Assembly (NCBI RefSeq): GCF_014205335.1 | Contig: NZ_JACHNH010000001.1 | Span: 5,512,501 to 5,576,500, forward strand | Direction of reading: 5' to 3' | DNA from: Amorphoplanes digitatis | GTDB lineage: Bacteria; Actinomycetota; Actinomycetes; Mycobacteriales; Micromonosporaceae | DNA length: 64,000 nt | In this document: positions 8,091 through 16,884 of the stretch, one piece after another | Position numbering within the stretch: position 1 is the first letter of the stretch | Layout: each line of letters starts with the position of its first letter | Made by a program: the position numbers and the translations under genes | Notes under the pieces: model-generated | Told to the model about the DNA's origin: nothing | Databases searched by the model: none | What the model saw: the letters and a program-made list of their open reading frames with translations, nothing else

Positions 8091-8879
8091 ATGGCCCCGC
8101 CGCCCGGCGACGGTAAGAACATCAACGATGCCGGCACCGCCCTGAAGGACTCGACGGAGAAGGTGGCGGACCAGCACCGCAAGACCGGCGACGCCCTCGA
8201 CAAGCTGATCAGCACGGTCAACGGGACGCTCTCCGACCTCGGCAAGGTCAGCTGGCTGGGCGGCCTGGGCGGCATCGCCGCCGCGCACTTCTACGGCGAC
8301 AAGGTGCACGACGCCATGGAGCGGCTGAAGAAGGCCGTCGTCGAGGTCCTCGCGCTGGTGAAGAAGATCCTCGACGAGGGCATCCCGGTCTTCTCGCTGA
8401 TCACCCGCGCGTTCGACTGGCTCGACCGGGTGCACGCGCCGGTCACGGCGATGTCGGACACCGCGGCGCAATACACCATCAACGTCAACAACTGGGACGG
8501 CCCGGCGAAGCGCGCGTACGACCAGCGGGTGCCGATCCAGGTCAAGGCGATCGACGGGCTCGCCGCCGCCGGAGGCGACATGGCGAGCTGGCTCGCCGAG
8601 CTCGCCGCCGCCAACGCCGCCTACATCGTCTCGCTGTTCAAGCCCCTGTTCGACATCGCCGGCGCCCTCGGCGCGGCGATCGTCGACGCGGCGACGGTCG
8701 TCGGCGCGCTCGAGGCGATCGGCAAGAGCGGCGAGCTGGTCCAGATCGCGGTCAACGCCATGTATGAGGGGCTGGAGAACGGCGTCAACCACGTCACCGA
8801 GGTGGTCAACAAGATGGTCGACGCCAAGAAGGTCACCGGCGAGCTGGGCGACTCCTGGCCGCAGATGGTCACGATGTGA
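8091..8879 (+). CDS. WXG-like helical protein with hydrophobic centre, putative type VII substrate
   Basis: A 262-residue mostly helical protein. Residues 15-110 form amphipathic helices. A NNWDGPAKRAYDQRV turn near residues 136-150 resembles the helix-WxG-helix turn of WXG100/LXG proteins, and a hydrophobic segment (KPLFDIAGALGAAIVDAATVVGALEAI) follows. Its TGA overlaps the GTG of the mycosin-like gene, so the two are translationally coupled. It may be the protein handled by this locus. No toxin domain is visible. Confidence 0.6.
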   Translation: MAPPPGDGKNINDAGTALKDSTEKVADQHRKTGDALDKLISTVNGTLSDLGKVSWLGGLGGIAAAHFYGDKVHDAMERLKKAVVEVLALVKKILDEGIPVFSLITRAFDWLDRVHAPVTAMSDTAAQYTINVNNWDGPAKRAYDQRVPIQVKAIDGLAAAGGDMASWLAELAAANAAYIVSLFKPLFDIAGALGAAIVDAATVVGALEAIGKSGELVQIAVNAMYEGLENGVNHVTEVVNKMVDAKKVTGELGDSWPQMVTM

Positions 8880-10030
8880 TGCGGCGGGCGCCGCGCGGGC
8901 CGGTGCGCGCCGCCGCCGCGATCGCGCTTGTCGTCGCGGCCGTGGCGCTGCCGGCGACGCCGGCCGCGGCGAGCCCGCGGAGCGAGCAGTGGTACCTCGA
9001 CCAGATCCACGTCCCCGAGGCGCAGCGGGCGGCCCGGGGTGACGGCGTCACCATCGGCCTGCTCACCAACGGCCTCCCGGCCGGCCACCCCGATCTCGGC
9101 GACAGCGTGCTGCCGGCGATGCGCGTCGACGGCGGGCTGCTGGACGACGTCGAGGAGGCGCCCGCCGACTACCCGCTGGCCGACGACACCGCCACCGCGC
9201 GGATCGGCCTCATGACGGCGCAGGGCGGAACCGGGCAGTTGGGCGTCGCGCCCGGCGCGAAGGTCAGGCCGATCATCTGCCCCGGGCCGGCCGACGACAC
9301 CGAGTTGTGCATGCGCTGGCTGGTGGACTCGGGTGTGGACGTCATCAACGTCGCCGAGGCCCCGTTCGACCGCCTCGGCCAGAACTTCGACGGCATCCGG
9401 TACGCCCTGGCACACGACGTCGTGGTCGTCATGGCGCTGCACGACGGCGCGCGGCTGCCGCCACGGCAGCGCGCGGGGGTGCTCCTCGTCGGCGGTGTGG
9501 GCCGCGACGGTGCGCTGCCCGCGGGCGTCCGGCCCGACAACCGGGTGACGCTGCGCGCTCCCGGCCCCGACCCCGTCACCGCCGGCCAGGGCGATCGGAT
9601 CATCGGCCTCGATCCGGGCGCGAAGGACGGCAGCGGCCACGGCCCGCTGCTGATACCCGACGGCGACCAGGTGGCCGCCGCCCTCGTCACCGGCGTCGTG
9701 GCGCTGCAACGGTCGCGCTCACCGGACCTGACGGCCGCGAACGTGGTCAACAGGATCCTGCGGACCGCCACCGACGGCGGCGCCCCCGGCCCCGACGACG
9801 CCTACGGGCACGGCATCGTCGACGCGAACGCCGCGGTCACCGCCGAGATGCCCGACGTGCCGGTCAACCCGCTCGGCGACCCGGGACCACCGTCGTCGTC
9901 CGGCTCCGGCGCCAGGAGCGCCGCGATCATCGTCGCCGCGGTCGCGGTCGCGGCCGTGACTGTGCTCGCCGCCGCGTTCGTAGCCTTCGTCCTCGTCCGG
10001 CGCAGGCGCCGCGCTTCCCGGACGGCCTGA
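8876..10030 (+). CDS. Mycosin-like subtilisin-fold protein lacking the catalytic triad (pseudoprotease)
   Basis: A 384-residue protein with mycosin architecture: signal peptide ending PAAAS, a subtilisin-like domain, a linker GDPGPPSSSGSG and a C-terminal membrane anchor followed by RRRRRA. The three catalytic blocks are altered. The Asp block reads IGLLTNGLPAGHPDL (usual D replaced by T). The His block reads DDTATARIGLMTAQ with no H. The Ser block reads GDQVAAALVTGV where family members have GTSxAAP. The Asn block also reads MALHDG. The fold markers GVAPGAKV and YGHGIVDANAAV remain. A structural or chaperone role is more likely than proteolysis. Confidence 0.8.
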   Translation: MMRRAPRGPVRAAAAIALVVAAVALPATPAAASPRSEQWYLDQIHVPEAQRAARGDGVTIGLLTNGLPAGHPDLGDSVLPAMRVDGGLLDDVEEAPADYPLADDTATARIGLMTAQGGTGQLGVAPGAKVRPIICPGPADDTELCMRWLVDSGVDVINVAEAPFDRLGQNFDGIRYALAHDVVVVMALHDGARLPPRQRAGVLLVGGVGRDGALPAGVRPDNRVTLRAPGPDPVTAGQGDRIIGLDPGAKDGSGHGPLLIPDGDQVAAALVTGVVALQRSRSPDLTAANVVNRILRTATDGGAPGPDDAYGHGIVDANAAVTAEMPDVPVNPLGDPGPPSSSGSGARSAAIIVAAVAVAAVTVLAAAFVAFVLVRRRRRASRTA

Positions 10031-10036
10031 CCCGGC

Positions 10037-10855
10037 TCAGGCCGGGTCGGGGCGCGGCACGGCCCAGACGACCTTGCCGGTGGCCGTCGGCAGGGCGCCC
10101 CAGGCGATCGTGGCGGCGTGCACGGCGCGCAGGCCACGGCCGCGGCCCCGCCCGTCCGGCGCCGACCGGCCCGGCGGTGGCGGGTCGAGCAGGCTCGGCA
10201 GCCGCGGGTCGCCGTCGCTGACGGCCAGGTGAAGCCCGCCGCCGCGGCGGCGGACGGTGACCGTGGCGTCGGTGCCGGCGTGCTCGACGGCGTTGGCGAC
10301 CAGCTCGGCGACGACCAGGCGGCCGGGGCCCAGCAGCCGGGGCAGGCTCCAGGTCTCGCAGGCCTCGCCGACCAGGTCCCGGGCCCGGGCCACCGCGTCG
10401 GGCCGGGGCGGCACCTCCAGCTGGACGCGGCTGACCATCGGCGCCCGGCCGGTCACCGCGACATGGGCCTCGGGCATTGTCGCGAACATCGACAGCTGCC
10501 GCTTGACGCCGATCCGGTTGAGCCGGGCCGCCAGGGCCGTCGCCGTGGGCAGGCACACCGCCACCGACACCGGCGGGTGCATCGCCGCGCCCGTCGCGCC
10601 CATGGTCCACCAGGCCGGCGCGCTGGCGGCCAGCGGGTCGCCCAGGTCGTGGAGGTCGACGATGACCATCGGGGGATGCTGCGCGAAACACTTGCTCACG
10701 GCGGCCCACGCGTCCATCCGCAACGACGGATTCCAGCGGCCGTGCACCGCTACCTCGATCACCGCGCCGGCCACGTCCGCGGTGACCGCGACCCGGCCGT
10801 CTCCGCGTTCCGGGGCGTGATTGATCAGGTACGGCGGCTTCAGTTCCACGGGCAT
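10037..10855 (-). CDS. STAS plus HATPase_c_2 fusion, anti-sigma regulatory protein
   Basis: A 272-residue fusion. Residues 20-120 look like a STAS domain (GAVIEVAVHGRW, VIVDLHDLGDPLAASAPAW), as in anti-anti-sigma factors. Residues 150-272 look like a RsbW-type ATPase/kinase (VVAELVANAVEHAGTDATV, GGGLHLAVSDGDP, GRGRGLRAVH). Such fusions join both halves of a partner-switching module. The usual phosphorylatable Ser of the STAS half is not clear at DLGDPLAAS. It stands alone, convergent with the type VII locus. Confidence 0.8.
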   Translation of the reverse strand: MPVELKPPYLINHAPERGDGRVAVTADVAGAVIEVAVHGRWNPSLRMDAWAAVSKCFAQHPPMVIVDLHDLGDPLAASAPAWWTMGATGAAMHPPVSVAVCLPTATALAARLNRIGVKRQLSMFATMPEAHVAVTGRAPMVSRVQLEVPPRPDAVARARDLVGEACETWSLPRLLGPGRLVVAELVANAVEHAGTDATVTVRRRGGGLHLAVSDGDPRLPSLLDPPPPGRSAPDGRGRGRGLRAVHAATIAWGALPTATGKVVWAVPRPDPA

Positions 10856-11184
10856 GTCTACTCCAGAGCGGCGGGCACCCCAGGAACAGGTGCGCTGCCC
10901 GCTTCTTGAGCAGCAAGGATCTCGGCAATGACAGCGGTTCTGAGCCTAGCCCCGTGCCGCCTTGCCGGGCTATCGCCCATATGTGGTATTCGCGGCGGGT
11001 AGATCCCTCGATGCGACGCCCGGCGAACCCGCCGAATTCAATGTAGAGTTCCGCACCCCAGATTCGTGTCCGGAGCGGTGAAGGTGTACCGCGCAGGGTC
11101 GGTCCGCTCCGGAACCCCTGAACAGATGACTCGACTGTCCTGCGGTGCTCCCCCGGCCGCGCAGGTAAGAAGAGGTTCACGGCG
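10856..11184. other. Intergenic region between two divergent genes
   Basis: This 329-bp stretch separates the STAS/ATPase gene and the sulfotransferase, so it should hold both promoters. I see no ORF with a ribosome site. The notable structure is a 9-bp inverted repeat at 11070-11112, listed separately. Confidence 0.7.
11070..11112. repeat. 9-bp inverted repeat upstream of sulfotransferase
   Basis: CCGGAGCGG at 11070-11078 is perfectly complementary to CCGCTCCGG at 11104-11112, with 25 bases between. It lies 73-115 bases before the sulfotransferase start, so it may be a leader hairpin or a spaced operator. Confidence 0.6.
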
Positions 11185-12060
11185 ATGCTGAACCGTGCCG
11201 TCACGTTCACCAAACACCACACCCCGAATTCCGTTCGCGTCGCGGCCCGGCGGGTGATGTGTGAGGCCCACAATGCCAGGCTGCGGCTCACGGTCCCAGT
11301 GGAGTCGCGGTGCGAGTTCGAGAACGTGTACCACTGCACGATGCGCAAGACGGCCAGCCAATGGATCAAGGCAATCCTCAACGATCCCGCCGTGTACCGG
11401 CACTCCGGACTGCTGCCCTACGATCCGCGCCCGTACAACTGGCATCCCCCGATGGCCTTCCCGCCCGGCCGGGTGGTCTCGTCCCTGTTCATCTCCCACA
11501 AGGGCTTCCTGAGCATCCCGAAGCCCGACCGCTACCGGGCGTTCTTCGTCTGCCGGGATCCGCGCGACATCGTCGTGTCCAGCTACTTCTCCTACCGGAG
11601 CTCGCACACGCCGATGGGCGACGTTCCGCAGGTCCGCAGCGCCCTGCGCGGCAGATCGCCGAAGGAGGGCCTGCTCTACGTGATCGACCATCACTCCCGC
11701 AGGGGCACCTTCAAGTCCCTGCGGGCGTGGGCGACCGCGCCGAGCACGGAGGCCGTCCGCATCGTCCGGTACGAGGACCTGACCGGGGAGCGGCAGCTGG
11801 AGGACCTCGATCGGCTTCTACGGCACTGCGGGATCGCCCTACCGCCGACGGACCTGGCCGCGCTGCGGGACCGGTACAGCTTCTCGAGAATGCGCGGCGC
11901 GCCGGCAGGCTCCGGCACGGTCTCCCACTACCGCAGAGGCGAGCCCGGCGACTGGCGCAACCACTTCGACGACGAGGTCCAGGAGGCCTTCTCCGCCGCC
12001 GCGGGCGACCTCGTCAGGCTCCTCGGCTACCCGGACGTTCCGCCGCACCGCGACCGGTGA
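11185..12060 (+). CDS. Sulfotransferase domain protein
   Basis: A 291-residue cytosolic sulfotransferase (PF00685 type) expected to move sulfate from PAPS to an acceptor hydroxyl. Motifs: the 5'-phosphosulfate loop CTMRKTASQWIKAIL near residue 51, the 3'-phosphate segment FFVCRDPRDIVVSSYFSYR near residues 120-138, RYEDLTG, and the C-terminal RRGEPGDWRNHF corresponding to the family RKGxxGDWKNxF box. An AAGAAGAGG ribosome site precedes the ATG. No biosynthetic cluster is adjacent, so the acceptor is unknown. The 3' end overlaps the convergent DUF885 gene by 47 bp. Confidence 0.88.
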   Translation: MLNRAVTFTKHHTPNSVRVAARRVMCEAHNARLRLTVPVESRCEFENVYHCTMRKTASQWIKAILNDPAVYRHSGLLPYDPRPYNWHPPMAFPPGRVVSSLFISHKGFLSIPKPDRYRAFFVCRDPRDIVVSSYFSYRSSHTPMGDVPQVRSALRGRSPKEGLLYVIDHHSRRGTFKSLRAWATAPSTEAVRIVRYEDLTGERQLEDLDRLLRHCGIALPPTDLAALRDRYSFSRMRGAPAGSGTVSHYRRGEPGDWRNHFDDEVQEAFSAAAGDLVRLLGYPDVPPHRDR

Positions 12061-13675
12061 GGGCGGCCGTGAGCTGATCCAGGCCCAGCGAGCCCAGCTC
12101 CAGTGCCCGCCGGTGGAACGCGCGCCGGTCGCCGGGGAACGACGCGCGGCCCGCCAGCCACACGCGCTCACCGGCCTTGTAGGCCAGCGCCTGCCCCGGC
12201 CGGCCCAGGTAACGCGCGAGCTCGGCGTGCGCGTGCTGCCCTTGGTGGCAGCGGTCCCGCAGCAACTCCAGCGCGGCGTCCGGCGTCCAGACAGCGCCGC
12301 CGGGGCGCATCGGCAGCCGCAGGTGCAGGCCGATGTCGACGACGACCCGCGCCGCCCGCAGGAGCCGCATGAACAGGTACCCCAGCCGGGCGCCCGGCTG
12401 CTCGTAGAGTCCGAGCTCGTCCATGAACCGCTCGGCGTACAGCGCCCAGCCCTCCTGGCTGCCGGAGAGGCCGCCGAGCAGGTTCAGCCGCTGCCCGAGT
12501 CCGCCCCGGAGGACCTCGGCGCCGATGTGCAGGTGGTGGCCGGGAACGCCCTCGTGGTAGGCGGTGCTGTAGGCGTACCAGGTCGGGAAGTTCTCGGTGC
12601 CCTCCGGGAGGGACCACCAGACCCGGCCCGGCCGGGTCAGGTCCCGCGACGGCCCGTTGTAGGCGATGCCGGCCGAGCGGGTCAACCGCGACTCGATGCG
12701 CCGCAGCGGGGCGGGTATGTCGAAGTGCACGCCGTCCAGCCGCTCGGTGGTGGCCTCCAACAGCTCCTGCAGCCAGGCGGCGAACGCCTCCCTGCCGTGC
12801 AGCGTGCCGGGCGCGTCGGGGCGGTCGAGCCGGTCGAGGACCTCCGGCACGCCGCCGCCGAGGGCCTTCGCCTCCGCGATCAGCTCCGCCTCCGTCGCGC
12901 CGAACTCGTCCCGGCCCCAGTCGTACAGCTCGCGCAGGTCGGGCTCGGTCGCGAGGAAGGTGCGCACCCAGAGCGCGTACCGGCGCGGTCCGAACGCCTC
13001 CTCGTCGGCGGCCCGCGGTGCCAGCTCCGCGGTCAGCGTCCCGGCCAGTTTCCGGTACGCCGCCCGCGCGCCCGTCGCCGCGGCCTCCAACGACGCCCGC
13101 TGCCGCCCCTGTCCGTAGCGATCCACCAGGGCGACGTCGTCGTCGATCCAGTCGCGGCAGCGCCGCGTGACGAGCTCCACCTGCCGCCGCGCCGGCAGGT
13201 TGCCGCGCTCCGCGGCGAGCAGGAGGCTGCGGGCGTACCCGTCGAGGGTCGCGGGGATCGCGGCCAGGCGCGCGCCGACGCGGGCCCAGCCCTCCTCGAA
13301 GGCCGCGCCCTCGGCACCGCGGGCGGGTACCGCGGCCTCGACGGCCTGGCGGACGAGCTGGAGCGGGCCGGTGGCCGCCGCGTGCAGTTCGCGCAGGTCC
13401 TCACCGGCCTCGTGCAGGGCGATCCGGGTACGCAGCCGTTCGGCCAGGTGTGCGCGCAGCGGGCGGGCCGGCGGGGTGTCAACCAGGATCTCGAGCTCGC
13501 GCAGGGCGCGGACGGCGAGATCGGCGCGGGCCTGATGGCCCTCCGGGCCGTAGTCGGTCAGGCCGTCGACATCCTGCTCGCCGGCCTCGACGATCGCCGT
13601 GCAGGGGTCGAGGCCGGCCATCTCACGAAGAAGCCGGTCCGCGAAGTCGTCGATCACGGATGAAATGCTAGACAT
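12014..13675 (-). CDS. DUF885-family metallohydrolase-like protein
   Basis: A 553-residue protein of the DUF885 family. The putative metal site is TAYHEGVPGHHLHIG near residues 371-385, followed by the typical EGWALYAERFMDELG segment. The family is predicted to be zinc peptidases by these motifs. There is no signal peptide. I use the ATG at 13675 (MSSISSVIDDFADRLL) because a longer reading would invade the divergent macro-domain gene, and this one leaves a 49-bp promoter gap. Confidence 0.85.
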   Translation of the reverse strand: MSSISSVIDDFADRLLREMAGLDPCTAIVEAGEQDVDGLTDYGPEGHQARADLAVRALRELEILVDTPPARPLRAHLAERLRTRIALHEAGEDLRELHAAATGPLQLVRQAVEAAVPARGAEGAAFEEGWARVGARLAAIPATLDGYARSLLLAAERGNLPARRQVELVTRRCRDWIDDDVALVDRYGQGRQRASLEAAATGARAAYRKLAGTLTAELAPRAADEEAFGPRRYALWVRTFLATEPDLRELYDWGRDEFGATEAELIAEAKALGGGVPEVLDRLDRPDAPGTLHGREAFAAWLQELLEATTERLDGVHFDIPAPLRRIESRLTRSAGIAYNGPSRDLTRPGRVWWSLPEGTENFPTWYAYSTAYHEGVPGHHLHIGAEVLRGGLGQRLNLLGGLSGSQEGWALYAERFMDELGLYEQPGARLGYLFMRLLRAARVVVDIGLHLRLPMRPGGAVWTPDAALELLRDRCHQGQHAHAELARYLGRPGQALAYKAGERVWLAGRASFPGDRRAFHRRALELGSLGLDQLTAALTGRGAAERPGSRGA

Positions 13676-13724
13676 CGGCTGGAATATGTTGACAGCGGCA
13701 GCCGTCACGCGGAGGAGAGAGACA

Positions 13725-14243
13725 GTGCAGGTCGAGCTCGTCACCGGCGATATCACCACCGAGCAGGTCGACGCGGTCGTCAACGCGGCGAACTCGTCGC
13801 TGCTGGGCGGCGGTGGCGTCGACGGCGCGATCCACCGCAAGGGCGGGCCGGCGATCCTCGAGGAGTGCCGGGCGCTGCGGGCGAGCCGCTACGGGCGCGG
13901 GCTGCCGGTCGGGCAGGCGGTGGCCACGACGGGCGGCCGGCTGCCGGCCCGCTGGGTGATCCACACCGTCGGGCCGGTGTACAGCGCGGACGAGGACCGT
14001 TCCGCCCTGCTGCGCGGCTGCTACACCAACTCGCTGTCCGTCGCGGCCGAGCTGGGCGCGCGGTCGGTCGCGTTTCCGCTGATCTCCTCGGGGGTGTACC
14101 GGTGGCCGAAGGAGGACGCCGTCGCACAGGCGCTGGCGGCGCTGCGTGGCGTGCCGGACCAGGTCGAGTCGGTCCGCCTGGTCCTCTTCGACGAGCAGAC
14201 CCGCCGCGTCGCGGAACGCGTGTACGAGGAACAGGCCCGGTGA
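13725..14243 (+). CDS. Macro domain protein (O-acetyl-ADP-ribose deacetylase type)
   Basis: A 172-residue single macro domain. Motifs: VNAANSSLLGGGGVDGAIH (ADP-ribose binding and catalytic loop), WVIHTVGPVYS and FPLISSGVYRWPKEDA. This is the MacroD/YmdB arrangement that hydrolyses O-acetyl-ADP-ribose or removes ADP-ribose from proteins. The GTG at 13725 is chosen because GGAGGAGAGA stands just before it; upstream in-frame ATGs would overlap the divergent gene. Confidence 0.9.
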   Translation: MQVELVTGDITTEQVDAVVNAANSSLLGGGGVDGAIHRKGGPAILEECRALRASRYGRGLPVGQAVATTGGRLPARWVIHTVGPVYSADEDRSALLRGCYTNSLSVAAELGARSVAFPLISSGVYRWPKEDAVAQALAALRGVPDQVESVRLVLFDEQTRRVAERVYEEQAR

Positions 14244-14256
14244 GACGGCGCGGGGT

Positions 14257-15372
14257 TCAGGCCACGAGCAGGCGTAGGCCGAGCTCCGCCGCGTCGAGGG
14301 TGACGAGCTCGCAGTTCCGCTCGGCCCACCGGCCCGAGGCGAGGTCGTCGCGGAGCCTGCTCACCGCCCGCCGCTCGGCCTGCGGGCCGACCCGGGTCCA
14401 CACCGACACCGCGCGGCGCACCTGTTCGTCCAGGTACGCCTCGGGCCGGCGCCAGTGTGCCTCGAAGAAGCCGTCGGCGCAGTCCCACGGTATCGGCACC
14501 GGCTCCGTGCGGGCCCCGATCGCGCCGGCCAGGTCGGCCAGCGAGGGCCGGCCGGTCACCAGGCCGGCGAACTCGGGCAGGTAGTCGCGGGTGAGCCAGA
14601 ACCGCTGAAGCCAGCCGGGGTCGTCGGCGTCGTAGGTGAACACCACCACGCGGCGGGCAACCCGCCGCATCTCGCGCAGCCCGGCGACCGCGTCCGGCCA
14701 GTGATGAACGGTGCTGACCGCCATCGCGGCGTCGAAGGACCGGTCCTCGAACGGCAGGCTCTCCGCGGCGGCCGCCACGCACGGCGCCGCGCCCGCGGGA
14801 CGCTGCGCCCGCATGACCGCCGACGGTTCCACCGCGGTGACGTCGCGGTCCGGCGGCTCGTAGGAGCCGGTGCCGGCACCGACGTTCAACACCGTCCGGG
14901 CGTCCCCGAGCGCCGCCCAGATCTGCGCGGCGATCCGCGGCTCGGTGCGCCGCGTCGCCGGATAGGCGGACCCGATGGCGTCGTACAGCCGCGCGCCGAA
15001 CATCTTCAGCTGTTCCTCCGGCGTCGTCCTGATACCCATCGCCCGTGCCTCCAGTTCCCTGTCGATGGCGGTGACCATGGCGGCGGCGCGGTCGCGCTGG
15101 TCCAGCAGCAGGCCGCGCAGCCGCCGCAGGTGCGCGACGGCGTCGGTGGCCGGGTCGTCGACCAGGACCGCGACCTCGCGCAGCCCGAAGCCCAGCCGCC
15201 GGTACGCGAGCACCTCGCGCAGCCGCTCCACATCGCCCGCCGAGTAGGCCCGGTACCCGGCCGCGGTCCGCGAGGACGGCCGCACCAGGCCGATCTCGTC
15301 ATAGTGATGCAGCGTGCGTACGGTCACGCCGGCCAGCTCGGCCACATGCCCCACGGTCAGTTGCTCTTCCAC
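14257..15372 (-). CDS. MerR-type regulator fused to a SAM-dependent methyltransferase
   Basis: A 371-residue two-domain protein. Residues 1-75 are a MerR winged helix (VGHVAELAGVTVRTLHHYDEIGLV, GYRAYSAGDVERL). Residues 76-130 are the TipA-like dimerisation helix ending in GIRTTPEEQLKMFG. The rest is a class I methyltransferase: VLNVGAGTGSYEP (motif I), VTAVEPS, FDAAMAVSTVHHWPD, and LREMRRVARRVVVFTYD. In TipA-type regulators the C-terminal part binds drugs; here a methyltransferase takes that place. It may modify a small molecule and regulate its own locus. Confidence 0.88.
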   Translation of the reverse strand: MEEQLTVGHVAELAGVTVRTLHHYDEIGLVRPSSRTAAGYRAYSAGDVERLREVLAYRRLGFGLREVAVLVDDPATDAVAHLRRLRGLLLDQRDRAAAMVTAIDRELEARAMGIRTTPEEQLKMFGARLYDAIGSAYPATRRTEPRIAAQIWAALGDARTVLNVGAGTGSYEPPDRDVTAVEPSAVMRAQRPAGAAPCVAAAAESLPFEDRSFDAAMAVSTVHHWPDAVAGLREMRRVARRVVVFTYDADDPGWLQRFWLTRDYLPEFAGLVTGRPSLADLAGAIGARTEPVPIPWDCADGFFEAHWRRPEAYLDEQVRRAVSVWTRVGPQAERRAVSRLRDDLASGRWAERNCELVTLDAAELGLRLLVA

Positions 15373-15440
15373 GCCACGGACTATGCGGCATGACGCCGCG
15401 TGAGGGACAAGCGCGGGAATCCGGGGATTACGATGCGGGG

Positions 15441-15820
15441 GTGATCCGGTCGGCAGAGCCCCGGGACGCGCGCGGCATCGGCGCCCTCAAGGTCCGGGCC
15501 TGGCGGGCGGCGTACGGGGAGTTCATGAGCGGGGACGTCCTCGACGCGCTGGACCCCGGCCGGGAGGCGGAGAGCTGTTCCACCACGCGGTGCTCGATCT
15601 GCGGCGGCGCGGACACCGGCCGCTGTGCGTCTATGTCTACGCGCCCAACCGGCGTGCCCGGGACTTCTACCGGCGAGCCGGGTTCGAGCCCGACGGAGGC
15701 ACCCGCCTGGACGAGGCGGACGGCGCCGGTGTCGCCGAGATCCGGCTGGTCGGACGCGGCCTACCGCCCGCCGACGGGCGACGGGCGGTAGGCGCTCCCG
15801 GTCAGGACAGGGCGGGGTAG
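15441..15820 (+). pseudogene. GNAT acetyltransferase remnant with internal deletion and frameshift
   Basis: The N-terminal frame gives VIRSAEPRDARGIGALKVRAWRAAYGEF and then DALDPGREAE, the typical start of a GNAT domain. At about 15570 homology jumps to another frame reading LFHHAVLDLRRRGHR, then CVYVYAPNRRARDFYRRAGFEP, the normal GNAT C-terminus. The central 50-60 residues, which should contain the acetyl-CoA pyrophosphate loop (Q/RxxGxG/A), are missing. This is a deletion plus frame change, so the gene is not functional. The 3' end runs into the convergent old yellow enzyme gene. Confidence 0.8.
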
Positions 15821-16884
15821 TCCGTGTAGCCCTTCGCGCCGCCGGCGTAGAAGGTTGCCGGGTCCGGCTCGTTGAGCTCGGCGCCCCGCGTCCAGCGCAG
15901 CACCAGGTCCGGGTTGGCGATGAACGGGCGTCCCACCGTCACCGCGTCGGCAACGCCGTCGGCGACGAGCCGGTCGAGCTGGTCGCGATCCGACTCCACC
16001 CCGAAGCCGGTGTTGAGCACGAGCGTCGAGGGCCAGACCGCGCGCAGCTTCTCGATGATCGGGTCGCCCGGTGCGGCCAGCAGGTGCAGGTACGCGAGGC
16101 CCAGCTCGGCGAGCTGGGCGGTGAGCACCTCGTACACCGACACGTCGTCCTCGGCGATGTCGTTGAACGGGTTCAGCGGGGAGATCCTGATCCCGACGCG
16201 GTCTGCGCCGATCGCGGCGCTGACGGCGGCCGCGACCTCGACGACGAAGCGGGCCCGGTTGGCCGCCGAGCCGCCGTAGCCGTCGGTGCGCGCGTTCACG
16301 CCGTCGGCGAGGAACTGGTGCAGCAGGTAGCCGTTCGCGGCGTGCAGTTCCACACCGTCCAGTCCGGCGGCCACCGCCCGGCGGGCGGCGTCCGCGTACT
16401 CGGCGACCACGCCGGCCAGCTCGTCGGTGCGCAGCTCGCGCGGCTCGGAGAAGGGCTGGAGGCCGGTGACGGTGACCGCCTCGCCCGCGGCGCGGACGGC
16501 GGAGGGCGCGACCGGCACCTGCCCGCCGATGGTGCTGCTGTGCGAGATCCGTCCGGCGTGCATGAGCTGGACCACGATCCGGCCGCCGCCGGCGTGCACG
16601 GCCTCGGCGATCCGCCGCCAGCCCTCCTGCTGCTCGTCGGTGTGCAGACCCGGGGTGTTCGGATAGCCCTGTCCTACCGCCGACGGCTGGCTTCCTTCGG
16701 CGATGATGACGCCGGCGCCGGCGCGCTGGCCGTAGTACTCGGCCTGCAACGCGTTCGGGGTGCCGTCCGGGTTCGCGCGGTTGCGGGTCAGCGGCGCCAT
16801 CCAGATCCGGTTGGGTGCCTGGAGCGCGCCGGCCGTCACCGGCCGCAGCAGCGCGCTGGCGGTGCTGAGTGGGGTAGTCGTCAT
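15802..16884 (-). CDS. Old yellow enzyme, alkene reductase
   Basis: A 360-residue FMN-dependent ene-reductase. Motifs: RIWMAPLTRNRANPDG at the flavin-binding start, GVIIAEGSQPS, VVQLMHAGRISH (His/Arg pair near the flavin), GVELHAANGYLLHQFL with the H-x-x-N pair typical of NemA-type enzymes, TDGYGGSAANRARF, and VTVGRPFIANPDL for phosphate binding. It reduces activated C=C bonds or nitro groups with NAD(P)H. I use the ATG at 16884; the longer reading adds a poorly conserved leader. Confidence 0.92.
   Translation of the reverse strand: MTTTPLSTASALLRPVTAGALQAPNRIWMAPLTRNRANPDGTPNALQAEYYGQRAGAGVIIAEGSQPSAVGQGYPNTPGLHTDEQQEGWRRIAEAVHAGGGRIVVQLMHAGRISHSSTIGGQVPVAPSAVRAAGEAVTVTGLQPFSEPRELRTDELAGVVAEYADAARRAVAAGLDGVELHAANGYLLHQFLADGVNARTDGYGGSAANRARFVVEVAAAVSAAIGADRVGIRISPLNPFNDIAEDDVSVYEVLTAQLAELGLAYLHLLAAPGDPIIEKLRAVWPSTLVLNTGFGVESDRDQLDRLVADGVADAVTVGRPFIANPDLVLRWTRGAELNEPDPATFYAGGAKGYTDYPALS

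Noticed and set aside
13599..13724. Extended start for the macro-domain protein
   Set aside because: It would overlap the divergent DUF885 gene; the GTG at 13725 has an excellent ribosome site.
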